Source: Rhizobium sp. NFR03 (GTDB lineage: Bacteria; Pseudomonadota; Alphaproteobacteria; Rhizobiales; Rhizobiaceae). From it: a stretch of DNA of 64,000 nt. The notes beneath the pieces were generated by a model. It did no database searches. It had not been told where the DNA came from and saw nothing but the letters and a program-made list of their open reading frames with translations. Location of the stretch: assembly GCF_900111275.1 (NCBI RefSeq), contig NZ_FOGR01000007.1, positions 112,980 to 176,979 on the forward strand, written 5' to 3'. The translations under genes and the position numbers were made by a program. This document shows, in pieces, positions 1-7,679 of the stretch (positions are counted from its first letter, which is position 1; each line of letters starts with the position of its first letter).

Positions 1-1331
1 TGATGGAAGATGCCAAAGCCTACGCCTCGCGCTGGTCCGTCGAGCGGATCGTCAAGGAGCAATCCGGCCATGTGCCGGTGCCGATCTCGATTGTCGAGAA
101 GCCCGGTGCCGAGCCCGCGCAGCTGACGGACGGCACAGCGCTCTGGACACGCTCGAAGAACGAGGTCTCCAAGGAGGACCATGCCGACTTCTACCGCAGC
201 CTTTCCGGGCAGTACGATGAGCCGGCGCTGACTGTGCATTTCCGTGCCGAGGGCCGGCACGAATATACGACGCTTGCCTACATTCCCGGCGCGCAACCGT
301 TCGACATGTTCGATCCGGATCGCAAGGGCCGCATGAAGCTCTACGTCAAGCGCATCTTCATCACCGACGAGGCCGAAGTCCTTCCGCGCTATCTTCGCTT
401 CGTTCGCGGTCTGGTCGATACCGCGGATCTTCCGTTGAACGTCTCGCGCGAGATGATCCAGGAAAGCCCGATCCTGTCGGCGATCCGCAAGGGCGTGACC
501 AGCCGCATCATCACTGCGATCGAAAAGCTGGCGGAAAGCGACGCCGAGGCGTTTGCGAAGGTGTGGGAAAACTTCGGTGCGGTGCTGAAGGAAGGTATCT
601 ACGAGGATGGCGAGCGGCGCACGCAGCTTCTGTCTCTGGCCCGCTTCAGGACGACGGCCCCGGGCGAGGAACGTCGCTCGCTCAAGCAATATGTCGAAGA
701 CGCCAAGCCGGAACAGTCGGCGATCTACTACCTGACCGGCACAAGTGTCGAACAGCTCAAGGCCTCGCCGCAACTGGAAGGTTTCCGGGCGCGCGGGATC
801 GAGGTTCTGCTCCTGACGGACCAGATCGACAGTTTCTGGGTCATGACCGCTGGCGAGTTCGAGGGCAAGACCTTCAAGTCGATCACGCAGGGCGCCGCCG
901 ACCTTGCGCAGTTCGCCAAGCCGGAGGGTGAGGCCGAAACGGACAGCGCGCCGTCAGCCGATGTCGCGACCTTCATCGCCTATGCCAAGGAGAAGCTTGG
1001 CGGCGAGGTCTCCGACGTTCGCGCCTCCGACCGCTTGACGGAAAGCGCTGTCTGCCTCGTTGCATCCGAAGGCGGCTACGACCGGCAGATGGAGAAGATC
1101 CTGCAAGGTGCCGGCAGGCTGGAGCTGTCTGCAAAGCCCATCCTCGAGATCAATCCGTCGCATCCACTGGTCAAGGCGATTGCCGCCAAGGCTGATGGTA
1201 CAGCGCTGAAGGAGGATGCCGCTTTGCTCCTTCTCGATCAGGCACGCGTGCTCGACGGCGACAAGCCGGCCGATCCCCGTGCCTTCGCCGAGCGCCTGAC
1301 ACGCGTGTTCGAGCGCGCCTTGCAGGCTTGA
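1..1331 (+). CDS. htpG: Chaperone protein HtpG (Hsp90), 5'-truncated by the window edge
   Basis: This is the middle and C-terminal part of bacterial Hsp90, an ATP-dependent cytosolic chaperone dimer. About 442 residues are visible, against roughly 630 for a full protein, so the N-terminal ATPase domain lies left of the window. The family's middle-domain signature is clear around residues 98-145 of the visible part: a GRMKLYVKRIFI stretch followed by LPLNVSREMIQE. The C-terminal dimerisation region follows, with a SHPLVKA-like stretch near residue 385, and the frame ends normally at TGA 1329-1331. A GC-rich hairpin lies 11 bases past the stop. The first ATG in the window (position 3) is internal and not the real start. 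Confidence 0.97.
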   Translation, partial: MEDAKAYASRWSVERIVKEQSGHVPVPISIVEKPGAEPAQLTDGTALWTRSKNEVSKEDHADFYRSLSGQYDEPALTVHFRAEGRHEYTTLAYIPGAQPFDMFDPDRKGRMKLYVKRIFITDEAEVLPRYLRFVRGLVDTADLPLNVSREMIQESPILSAIRKGVTSRIITAIEKLAESDAEAFAKVWENFGAVLKEGIYEDGERRTQLLSLARFRTTAPGEERRSLKQYVEDAKPEQSAIYYLTGTSVEQLKASPQLEGFRARGIEVLLLTDQIDSFWVMTAGEFEGKTFKSITQGAADLAQFAKPEGEAETDSAPSADVATFIAYAKEKLGGEVSDVRASDRLTESAVCLVASEGGYDRQMEKILQGAGRLELSAKPILEINPSHPLVKAIAAKADGTALKEDAALLLLDQARVLDGDKPADPRAFAERLTRVFERALQA

Positions 1332-1342
1332 CGTTCATGCGT

Positions 1343-1369
1343 CCGGCCCGCGGCTTTTCTGCGGGCCGG
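1343..1369 (+). terminator. GC-rich hairpin after htpG
   Basis: A perfect 9-bp stem (CCGGCCCGC / GCGGGCCGG) with a 9-base loop starts 11 bases after the htpG stop codon. No clear T-tract follows, so this is either a weak intrinsic terminator or a 3'-end stabilising hairpin. Confidence 0.6.
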
Positions 1370-1488
1370 CGCTTCGTCGGCATGGCTGCGGCGTACATTT
1401 TCCTACTGTAACTCCGACGTCATTTCTCCGTTCGGGTCAAAGATCATCCTGCCGCCGATGTGTGGCGATGACGGAGAAAGGAACGACC

Positions 1489-1686
1489 ATGCAGACGGAT
1501 GTACAAGGTTCACCACGAGATGAGGGCCGTCCGGAGGCGCGGGCGCTTCCCTCCGTTATCGCGCATCTGATCGCAGCAAAGGATATCGCGCGTTTCGAAG
1601 AGGCGCGCACATCTCGTCCCCTTGTTCATGTCATCGACGCAGCACTCGATGCCGCATATCGGCACTACCGGATGGCCGCAGATTGA
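1489..1686 (+). CDS. Small hypothetical protein (65 aa)
   Basis: The ATG at 1489 has an AGAAAGGA ribosome-binding site 6-13 bases upstream. This is better supported than the in-frame GTG at 1462 or ATG at 1468. The product is a small soluble protein with a disordered acidic N-terminus (QTDVQGSPRDEGRPEARA) and a helical C-terminal half (IAHLIAAKDIARFEEAR, then DAALDAAYRHYR). There is no signal peptide or membrane segment, and I recognise no family. It sits alone between the htpG hairpin and the proline-rich gene. The ribosome-binding site and the amphipathic C-terminus favour a real gene, but homologue conservation is unknown. Confidence 0.5.
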   Translation: MQTDVQGSPRDEGRPEARALPSVIAHLIAAKDIARFEEARTSRPLVHVIDAALDAAYRHYRMAAD

Positions 1687-1830
1687 GGCATCTTTCACAA
1701 AATTGCCTCTTGGTTGAAGACATTGCCGGATACGGGCTGTGAAGAAAAATCATGCCTAAATCAGAAGATGGTACATGAACAAAGGTGCGAACGAGGCGTT
1801 TCGGAGGACCACTGAACAGTAGGATACCCT

Positions 1831-2190
1831 ATGAAGCATCTCCTCCTTCTTACCGGTTTTTCCCTGTCGCTTGCTGCGGGATCAGGGATGGCTCAGGATA
1901 CGCCGCCGCCACCGCCAGCTCCTCCCGTCGCAGCTGATGCCATGGCCCCGCCGCCGCCGCCGCCACCACCGGCTGGTCCGCGTGGTCCTGAAGAAGCAAT
2001 GAGGGGCGGTAAGGGTCCGCACGGTCCCGAAGGTCATCGCCCGCCGCCGCCACCGTCAAAGGCGGCGCATTATCGGATCGAAACGGACGATGTGAAGATC
2101 GATCTGAAATGCGCCGACGACGAGCCTGCGAAGGCCTGCGCCGACCTCCTGATGTCGACCATCGACAAGCTCGGGATCGCACGAGACTAG
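1831..2190 (+). CDS. Small exported proline-rich protein (119 aa)
   Basis: This is a probable periplasmic or surface protein of unknown function. The N-terminus is a clear Sec signal peptide with a hydrophobic core at residues 4-17 and an AQ-D type cleavage site near residue 22. The mature part opens with polyproline runs (residues 25-30 and 40-48), then a Gly/Pro/His-rich segment, then a third polyproline run near residue 72. The C-terminal 40 residues look folded and contain two cysteines (KCADDE and KACADL), which could form a disulfide in the periplasm. An intrinsic terminator follows the stop, so it is a monocistronic unit. The long polyproline stretches imply dependence on EF-P for translation. 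Confidence 0.75.
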   Translation: MKHLLLLTGFSLSLAAGSGMAQDTPPPPPAPPVAADAMAPPPPPPPPAGPRGPEEAMRGGKGPHGPEGHRPPPPPSKAAHYRIETDDVKIDLKCADDEPAKACADLLMSTIDKLGIARD

Positions 2191-2225
2191 ATCCCTCGCC
2201 AGATGACGCATTGACGAGACGTCCT

Positions 2226-2258
2226 ACACCGGCAGGTCTCCACTGCCGGTGTTCTTTT
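2226..2258 (+). terminator. Rho-independent terminator after the proline-rich gene
   Basis: A perfect 10-bp stem (ACACCGGCAG / CTGCCGGTGT) with a 7-base loop is followed by TCTTTTT. It lies 36 bases past the stop at 2190 and is one of the clearest intrinsic terminators in the window. Confidence 0.88.
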
Positions 2259-2293
2259 TCGAGGAAATGTTCGTCCGCGACGAACGCTGATAG

Positions 2294-3091
2294 CTATCGA
2301 GCGCCCGGCAATGGCGCTCTCCGAATGTCGTTCAGAAGCGTGACCAAGCCTTGAGCCTGATGCGCTGCCAGCGCCTTGCCCTTGTCTATCGTGGCTTGTG
2401 CTGCCTCGCCGACAGCCCCGGCCGGGTTGAGATCGCTGGCAATCCACGCGTAGGCGTGTGTGCCTGTGGCGCGCAACAGCGCAAAATCCTCTTCATCCCG
2501 CATAACGGTCGAGGCAAAATCCTCGGCCTTTTCCATATCGACGGCTTCCGGCCGGAAGTTCAGGATGAGGGATGTCTCGGCGTCACCCCCGTGAATTCCG
2601 AAGCGGTTCTCTACATCCGAGAAAAGCCCTTCCGGCTTGCCAAAGCGGGACCAAGAGGTTTTTGCTACCAGCATTCCCTCGGTCACCCGAAGTTCGCGCG
2701 CGACAATGCCCATGACCTCTTCGTTGCCGCCGTGAGAGTTGACGATGACCAGTTTGCGGATGCCCGCGCGGGCGACCGACTGCCCGAGCGCGATCCAGTG
2801 GTCGATCAGCACGGTCGCCGGAATGGTCAGCGTGCCCGGCGCGTGCAGATGTTCGTTCGACTTGCCGACCGATTGAATGGGCAGAATGCGCAGGTCCAGA
2901 TCTCGCGGTAACAAGGGGGTCAGCGTCTTCAGCATGCCCCGCGCGATCGTCGCATCCGTGCCGCAGCCGAGATGGGGCCCGTGCTGCTCCGTTGCCGCGA
3001 TGGGCAACAGCGCAATCGTCTCCATCGGATCGATGTTCTGAAAGTCTGTGGTCGCAAAATCGCCCCACCAAATCTTCCGTCGCTCGCTCAT
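2294..3091 (-). CDS. Creatininase-family amidohydrolase (265 aa)
   Basis: A metal-dependent amidohydrolase of the creatininase family (creatinine amidohydrolase, FAPy deformylase, mycofactocin MftE and relatives). Family motifs are present in order: an EQHGPHLGCGTDA metal-binding stretch near residues 33-45, NSHGGNEE near residue 120, and a GIHGGDAETS stretch near residue 165. Length is typical. The start ATG (3089-3091) overlaps the stop of the upstream RidA-like gene, so the two form one minus-strand operon. That operon is divergent from an importer and an amidohydrolase/FAD-oxidase operon. The family acts on cyclic amides and formamides. The true substrate cannot be read from sequence, and creatinine is only one possibility. 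Confidence 0.85.
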   Translation of the reverse strand: MSERRKIWWGDFATTDFQNIDPMETIALLPIAATEQHGPHLGCGTDATIARGMLKTLTPLLPRDLDLRILPIQSVGKSNEHLHAPGTLTIPATVLIDHWIALGQSVARAGIRKLVIVNSHGGNEEVMGIVARELRVTEGMLVAKTSWSRFGKPEGLFSDVENRFGIHGGDAETSLILNFRPEAVDMEKAEDFASTVMRDEEDFALLRATGTHAYAWIASDLNPAGAVGEAAQATIDKGKALAAHQAQGLVTLLNDIRRAPLPGAR

Positions 3092-3558
3092 GGTCTCGGT
3101 TCCTCTTCTGCCAAGGGCGTATCGACACCGGCCGCGACGACCTCGATCTCCACCACGAACTCTGCACGTGTAAAGCCGTTGACGATCATCAGGGTCGATG
3201 CCGGGGGATGCTCTGCAAACAGCCTATCGCGCACGCGCATGTAAGGCGCCATGTGCTCGCGGCCGGTGACATAGGCGTTGATCCGTACGACATGGGCAAG
3301 ACTCATTCCGGCCCCTTCGAGGATCGCCTTGATATTGGCAAAGCAGATCTCGGCCTGTCCCTCGCAGTCAGGCGGCACGGTCTCGTCAGCCCCGAGGCCC
3401 AGTTGCCCGGAGCAGAAGACGAGCCGCGCACCGGCAGCGATTTCGACGCCATGGCTGTAGGCCGCAAAGGGTGGCGCTATGCCTGCGACAGGAACGGGAC
3501 GATGCGCCGGATTCGACGCGGTGGGAGATGTGGAGAATTTCGAAAAAATGCCTTGCAA
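3088..3558 (-). CDS. RidA/YjgF-family protein (156 aa)
   Basis: A trimeric RidA/YjgF/RutC-type protein. Members hydrolyse reactive enamines and imines or act on carbamate and aminoacrylate intermediates. Family hallmarks include FCSGQLGLGADE near residue 50, a FANIKAILEGAGMSLAHVVRINAY-like region (shown in part), and ASTLMIV near residue 122. The N-terminus is about 25 residues longer than a minimal RidA (around 130 aa), so a downstream start is possible. It is the first gene of a two-gene minus-strand operon with the creatininase-like gene (4-base overlap). An inverted repeat in the 125-base divergent spacer may control both directions. The context suggests detoxification of an intermediate from N-heterocycle breakdown. 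Confidence 0.85.
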   Translation of the reverse strand: MQGIFSKFSTSPTASNPAHRPVPVAGIAPPFAAYSHGVEIAAGARLVFCSGQLGLGADETVPPDCEGQAEICFANIKAILEGAGMSLAHVVRINAYVTGREHMAPYMRVRDRLFAEHPPASTLMIVNGFTRAEFVVEIEVVAAGVDTPLAEEEPRP

Positions 3559-3576
3559 TTGTGCATGCCTCTTTTA

Positions 3577-3599
3577 GTATCATCGCATTCCGCTGATAC
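3577..3599. promoter_or_regulatory. Inverted repeat in divergent promoter region
   Basis: GTATCA and TGATAC form perfect 6-bp arms separated by 11 bases, midway between the divergent ridA-like gene (start 3558) and importer gene (start 3684). The geometry suits a dimeric regulator such as the LysR-type protein encoded at 9714-10670. Assignment to that regulator is inference. Confidence 0.45.
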
Positions 3600-3683
3600 A
3601 GTACACATTCGAAAGCCGATTACCACCCCATTCATCAGCTCAACTTATTCTGCCGCTCCCAAATCCAGAAGGATCTTGTCGTC

Positions 3684-4688
3684 ATGCCGAACCTGCCCGC
3701 CTCTGCATTCCTTCTGTCTCTGGCCTTTGCGGTCGCCACGCCGGCGCTGGCCGCAGACAAGGTGACCTTCGGCACGAACTGGCTCGCCCAGGCCGAGCAC
3801 GGCGGCTACTATCAGGCGATCGCGGACGGTACCTATGCGAAATACGGGCTCGACGTTTCCATCCGGCAAGGCGGGCCGCAGGCTGCAAATCGCAACCTGC
3901 TGATTGCGGGTCAGATCGATTTCTACATGGGTGGCACGCTCGGCTCGTTCGATGCGGTGGCACAGGGCATTCCGCTCGTTACGGTCGCCGCCATCTTCCA
4001 GAAGGATCCGCAGGGCATCCTCGCGCATCCCGATGCCGGCATCGAGCGTTTCGAGGATCTGGCGAAGGCCAAGACGATCTTCATGGGCAAGGAAGGTTTC
4101 ACCACCTATTTCACGTGGATGAAGGCCAATTTCAAGGGCTTCTCCGACGAGCAGTTCAAGCCCTACCAGTTCAACCCCGGCCCGTTCCTTGCCGACAAGG
4201 CTTCGGCCCAGCAGGGCTACATCACCTCGGAACCCTTCGAGATCGAACATCAGGCCGGCTTCAAGCCCAAGGTCTTCCTTCTCGCCGATGCCGGCTACGA
4301 TCCTTATTCCACGACGATCGAGACGCAGACGGCACTGGTGGAGAAGAATCCGGACCTCGTGCAGCGCTTCGTCGATGCGACGGCCATCGGCTGGTACAAT
4401 TACATGTATGGCGACAACAAGGCTGCCAACGCCCTGATCAAGACCGACAATCCCGAGATGACGGATGAGCAGCTGGCCTTCTCGCTTGCCAAAATGAAGG
4501 AATTCGACGTTCTGGAATCCGGCGACGCCAAGGAGGGCGGTATCGGATGCATGACCGACGCACACTACAAGGACTTCTACGACAAGATGGCGGCCATCGA
4601 CGTTGTGAAGAAGGACCTCGATATCAAGAAATCCTACACGCTGCAGTTCACGTGCAAGAAGGTGGGCATGGACCTGAAGAAGTCCTGA
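3684..4688 (+). CDS. ABC importer substrate-binding protein, NMT1/THI5 family (334 aa)
   Basis: The periplasmic receptor of a nitrate/taurine/thiamine-precursor-type ABC importer. A Sec signal peptide (residues 1-23, ending ALA-AD) precedes a mature domain that opens with VTFGTNW and QAEHGGYYQAIADGTYAKYGLDV, characteristic of NMT1/THI5-like proteins. Length is normal. It is the first gene of a plus-strand operon: the ATPase begins 4 bases after its stop, followed by permease, amidohydrolase, FAD oxidase and reductase. The family binds sulfonates, pyrimidines, nitrate and other small N or S compounds. Because the operon carries amide-hydrolysing enzymes, a heterocyclic or amide nitrogen compound is the likely ligand. 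Confidence 0.9.
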   Translation: MPNLPASAFLLSLAFAVATPALAADKVTFGTNWLAQAEHGGYYQAIADGTYAKYGLDVSIRQGGPQAANRNLLIAGQIDFYMGGTLGSFDAVAQGIPLVTVAAIFQKDPQGILAHPDAGIERFEDLAKAKTIFMGKEGFTTYFTWMKANFKGFSDEQFKPYQFNPGPFLADKASAQQGYITSEPFEIEHQAGFKPKVFLLADAGYDPYSTTIETQTALVEKNPDLVQRFVDATAIGWYNYMYGDNKAANALIKTDNPEMTDEQLAFSLAKMKEFDVLESGDAKEGGIGCMTDAHYKDFYDKMAAIDVVKKDLDIKKSYTLQFTCKKVGMDLKKS

Positions 4689-4692
4689 TCCG

Positions 4693-5547
4693 ATGAAGCA
4701 GGCCGTTCCCTCCGACAATCCCCTCGGCAGTGACGCGTCGCCCGCCCCCGCGTCACCCCGTAGTGTCGTGTCGCTCCGCGATGTCACCAAGCGCTTCTCC
4801 AACGGCACGCTCGCCCTCTCGCGCATGACCATGGATATCCGCAAGGGCGAGTTCGTCAGTTTGCTCGGACCTTCCGGCTGCGGCAAGTCGACGGCGCTGC
4901 GGATCATTGCGGGGCTCGGGCGTCCGTCGCAGGGCCTCGTGGACTGGCCGGCCTCGCGGATCGGCCGGGACGGGCGACCGGATGCCGATATCGGATTTGT
5001 CTTTCAGGAGCCGACGCTGATGCCCTGGAAGCCGGTGTTCGACAATGCCTATCTGCCTCTTCGCCTGAAGGGCATGGGCAAAGGCGAGGTCCGCGACCGG
5101 GTGATGGCCGCGCTGGAAACGGTGGGTCTCAAGGACTTTGCCAGGGCTTACCCGCGAGAGCTCTCGGGGGGAATGCGTATGCGAGTATCGATTGCCCGCG
5201 CTCTCGTGACCGATCCGAAGCTTCTCCTGATGGACGAGCCCTTCGGTGCGCTTGACGAGATTACCCGGCAAAAACTGAACGATGACGTGCTCCGTCTCTG
5301 GAGCGAGAAGGATCTGACCGTGGTGTTCGTCACGCACTCCGTCTTCGAAGCCGCCTATCTCTCCAGCCGCATCGCCGTCATGGGCGCACGGCCCGGCCGG
5401 GTCGTCGCGGATATGATGCTGCCGCGCCCCGAAGGTCGCGAGAAGGACTTGGGCTTTCGCGCATCCGAAGCCTATGCCGATCTCTGCCGAAGCGTTTCGC
5501 AGGCACTGGGCCATGCCATCGCGGCACCCGTCAGCGAGGGCGCCTGA
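4693..5547 (+). CDS. ABC importer ATP-binding protein, TauB/SsuB type (284 aa)
   Basis: The nucleotide-binding subunit of the importer. The Walker A motif GPSGCGKS lies at residues 59-66, the signature LSGGMRMR at 157-164, and Walker B LLLMDEP at 177-183, followed by a D-loop GALDE and H-loop VFVTHS. The first 25 residues are a Pro/Ser-rich extension ahead of the canonical fold. It begins 4 bases after the binding-protein gene and ends 1 base before the permease start, so translation is coupled. The transporter is a single NBD type with one permease gene, as expected for Tau/Ssu-type systems. Confidence 0.93.
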   Translation: MKQAVPSDNPLGSDASPAPASPRSVVSLRDVTKRFSNGTLALSRMTMDIRKGEFVSLLGPSGCGKSTALRIIAGLGRPSQGLVDWPASRIGRDGRPDADIGFVFQEPTLMPWKPVFDNAYLPLRLKGMGKGEVRDRVMAALETVGLKDFARAYPRELSGGMRMRVSIARALVTDPKLLLMDEPFGALDEITRQKLNDDVLRLWSEKDLTVVFVTHSVFEAAYLSSRIAVMGARPGRVVADMMLPRPEGREKDLGFRASEAYADLCRSVSQALGHAIAAPVSEGA

Positions 5548-5548
5548 C

Positions 5549-6382
5549 ATGGCGGCCGTTCCCGATCCTGCCTCGACCGAAGACAAGCCGGGCCTTGGCC
5601 GTAGCCGGCTGCTGCGGGTAGCGGTTCCCGCCATCATGCTCGGTCTGACCCTGCTCGTCTGGGAGATCTATGTCCGCGTCAACGCCGTGCCCCCGTACAT
5701 CCTGCCGGCACCGAGCCTCGTTGCGCAGACGCTGGTCAAGGACTGGGGCACCCTCTATCCGGCCCTGCTCGTCACGCTGCGCATCACATTTTCAGCGCTC
5801 ATCCTCGCGCTCGTCGGCGGCACGCTGCTGGCCGTTCTGCTCGTCCAGTCGAAATGGGTGGAGCTGGCGCTCTACCCCTATGCCGTCATCCTGCAGGTGA
5901 CGCCGATCGTCGCCATCGCGCCGCTCATCCTCGTCTACGTCTCCTCGACGCAGGCGGCGATCATGATCTGCGCCTTCCTCGTCGCCTTCTTCCCCATCCT
6001 GTCCAACATGGTGCAGGGCCTGAAGAGCGTCGATCACAATCTGCTTAATCTCTATGATCTCTATGGCGCAAGCCGCTGGCAGCAACTTCGCATGCTGAAG
6101 CTGCCGGCCGCGCTGCCATATTTCATGACAGGGCTGAAGATCGGTGGCGGATTATCGCTTATCGCGGCTGTCGTCGCTGAGTTTGCGGCGGGCTCTGCCG
6201 GCGCGGGCTCCGGTCTCGCCTTCCGGCTGCTCGAGGCGCAGTACCGCCTCAACATTCCCCGGCTGTTCGCGGCACTTGTGCTTCTTTCGGCAACCGGTGT
6301 CGCCATTTTCGCCCTCACATCGGTCGTCGCCTGGCTGTCGCTGCGCCGCTGGCACGAAAGCGCGCTTGCGCGGGAGAACTGA
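5549..6382 (+). CDS. ABC importer permease, TauC/SsuC type (277 aa)
   Basis: A binding-protein-dependent transport permease (BPD_transp_1 fold) with about six membrane segments, the first at residues 22-41. The EAA-like cytoplasmic loop reads LYDLYGASRWQQLRMLKLPAALPYF, given here only in part, near residues 168-190. The start ATG at 5549 lies immediately after the ATPase stop (5545-5547). A longer upstream reading frame exists but would overlap the ATPase by 74 bases. Typical family members are 250-280 residues, which supports the chosen start. Confidence 0.92.
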   Translation: MAAVPDPASTEDKPGLGRSRLLRVAVPAIMLGLTLLVWEIYVRVNAVPPYILPAPSLVAQTLVKDWGTLYPALLVTLRITFSALILALVGGTLLAVLLVQSKWVELALYPYAVILQVTPIVAIAPLILVYVSSTQAAIMICAFLVAFFPILSNMVQGLKSVDHNLLNLYDLYGASRWQQLRMLKLPAALPYFMTGLKIGGGLSLIAAVVAEFAAGSAGAGSGLAFRLLEAQYRLNIPRLFAALVLLSATGVAIFALTSVVAWLSLRRWHESALAREN

Positions 6383-6386
6383 CCAT

Positions 6387-7679
6387 ATGATGGATGACAC
6401 GACGTCTAACAGGCTCCTGATCCGGAAGGGGCGGATTCCCGGCAAGACAGGATTCTTGGCGGCCGACATCCGTCTGGTCGACGGCCTGATCGACACCATC
6501 GCCGCATCCGGTTCGCTGACGCCGGCAGATGGCGAGACGGTGCTGGATGCCGATGACGGCATCGTCCTGCCGGCCTTCGTCGATCTGCACACCCATCTCG
6601 ACAAGGGGCACATCACGCCGCGCAAGCCCAATCCGGATGGTTCCTTCATGGGCGCTTTGACGGCTGTTTCAGTCGATCGCATGGCGAACTGGAACGCCGC
6701 CGATGTCGAGGCGCGCATGGAATTCGCGCTGCGCTGCGCCTATGCGCATGGCACGGCGGCCATCCGGACCCATCTCGATTCCGCTCCGCCCCAGCACGAG
6801 ATTTCCTGGCCGGTTTTCGCGCGCAAGCGTGAGGAATGGGCCGGGCGCATCGAGCTTCAGGCGACGGCGCTCTGCGGGCCGGATCATGCGCTCGACAAGG
6901 CTCTGGTCGAAGAACTCGCCCGTACGGTCAAGACCTATGGCGGATCTCTCGGCGGGGCGATCTCCGTCTTCGACCGCGCAGGGGAAGCCATCGCAAACCT
7001 CGTGGATGCCGCCGGCCGGCATGGCCTCGACCTCGACCTCCATATCGACGAGAGCGGCGATACCGCCTCGCGCAGCCTCTCAATCCTTGCCGACCGCGTG
7101 ATCGAGACCGGCTTTTCCGGCCGCGTGCTCGCCGGCCATTGTTGCTCGCTTGCGATCCTCGCCGGCGAAGATGCGAAAGCGACCATTGCCCGCGTCGCCG
7201 AGGCCGGCATCTCCGTCGTGTCACTGCCGATGTGCAATCTTTACCTTCAGGACCGGCAGACCGGGGAAACCCCGCGCTGGCGGGGCGTAACGCTGTTGCG
7301 CGAGCTGAAGGCGGCGGGCGTCGCGGTCTCTGTCGCCTCCGACAATACGCGCGATCCGTTCTACGCCTATGGCGACCTCGATATGATGGAGGTGCTGCGC
7401 GAAAGCGTGCGCATCGGGCATCTGGACCATCCGGGGGAAGGGCTCGCCGACTGGTTTTCGGCCGTCGCCGCCGTCCCGGCGCAAACCGCCGGCTTTGCCT
7501 ACGGTGCGACACTGAGCGCCGGCGCGCCGGCCGATCTCGTCGTCACACGGGCCCGCACGCCGGGCGAACTGTTCTCCCGGCCCCAGTCCGACCGCACCGT
7601 CATCCGCGCCGGCAAGGTCATCTCGGCAAAGCTACCCGACTATCGCGAACTCGACACCCTTTTCGGAGTGACACCATGA
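6387..7679 (+). CDS. CodA-like amidohydrolase / deaminase (430 aa)
   Basis: A metal-dependent hydrolase of the amidohydrolase superfamily, cytosine-deaminase-like branch. Metal ligands and catalytic residues are visible: H68 and H70 in LHTHLDKGH, H219 and E222 in HIDESGD, H251 in AGHCCS, and D319 in ASDNTRDPF. The arrangement HLDK ... HxDE ... SDNxRDPF...YGDLDM is the CodA-type set. The product would deaminate or ring-open a cyclic amidine or ureide. It starts 4 bases after the permease and its stop overlaps the start of the FAD oxidase (ATGA). The substrate need not be cytosine, since the family includes isoguanine, creatinine and triazine-related enzymes. Confidence 0.85.
   Translation: MMDDTTSNRLLIRKGRIPGKTGFLAADIRLVDGLIDTIAASGSLTPADGETVLDADDGIVLPAFVDLHTHLDKGHITPRKPNPDGSFMGALTAVSVDRMANWNAADVEARMEFALRCAYAHGTAAIRTHLDSAPPQHEISWPVFARKREEWAGRIELQATALCGPDHALDKALVEELARTVKTYGGSLGGAISVFDRAGEAIANLVDAAGRHGLDLDLHIDESGDTASRSLSILADRVIETGFSGRVLAGHCCSLAILAGEDAKATIARVAEAGISVVSLPMCNLYLQDRQTGETPRWRGVTLLRELKAAGVAVSVASDNTRDPFYAYGDLDMMEVLRESVRIGHLDHPGEGLADWFSAVAAVPAQTAGFAYGATLSAGAPADLVVTRARTPGELFSRPQSDRTVIRAGKVISAKLPDYRELDTLFGVTP

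Noticed and set aside
3684..6382. ThiXYZ-type pyrimidine (thiamine precursor) importer
   Set aside because: The binding protein is in the same broad family, but no thiamine salvage gene or TPP riboswitch is seen nearby.
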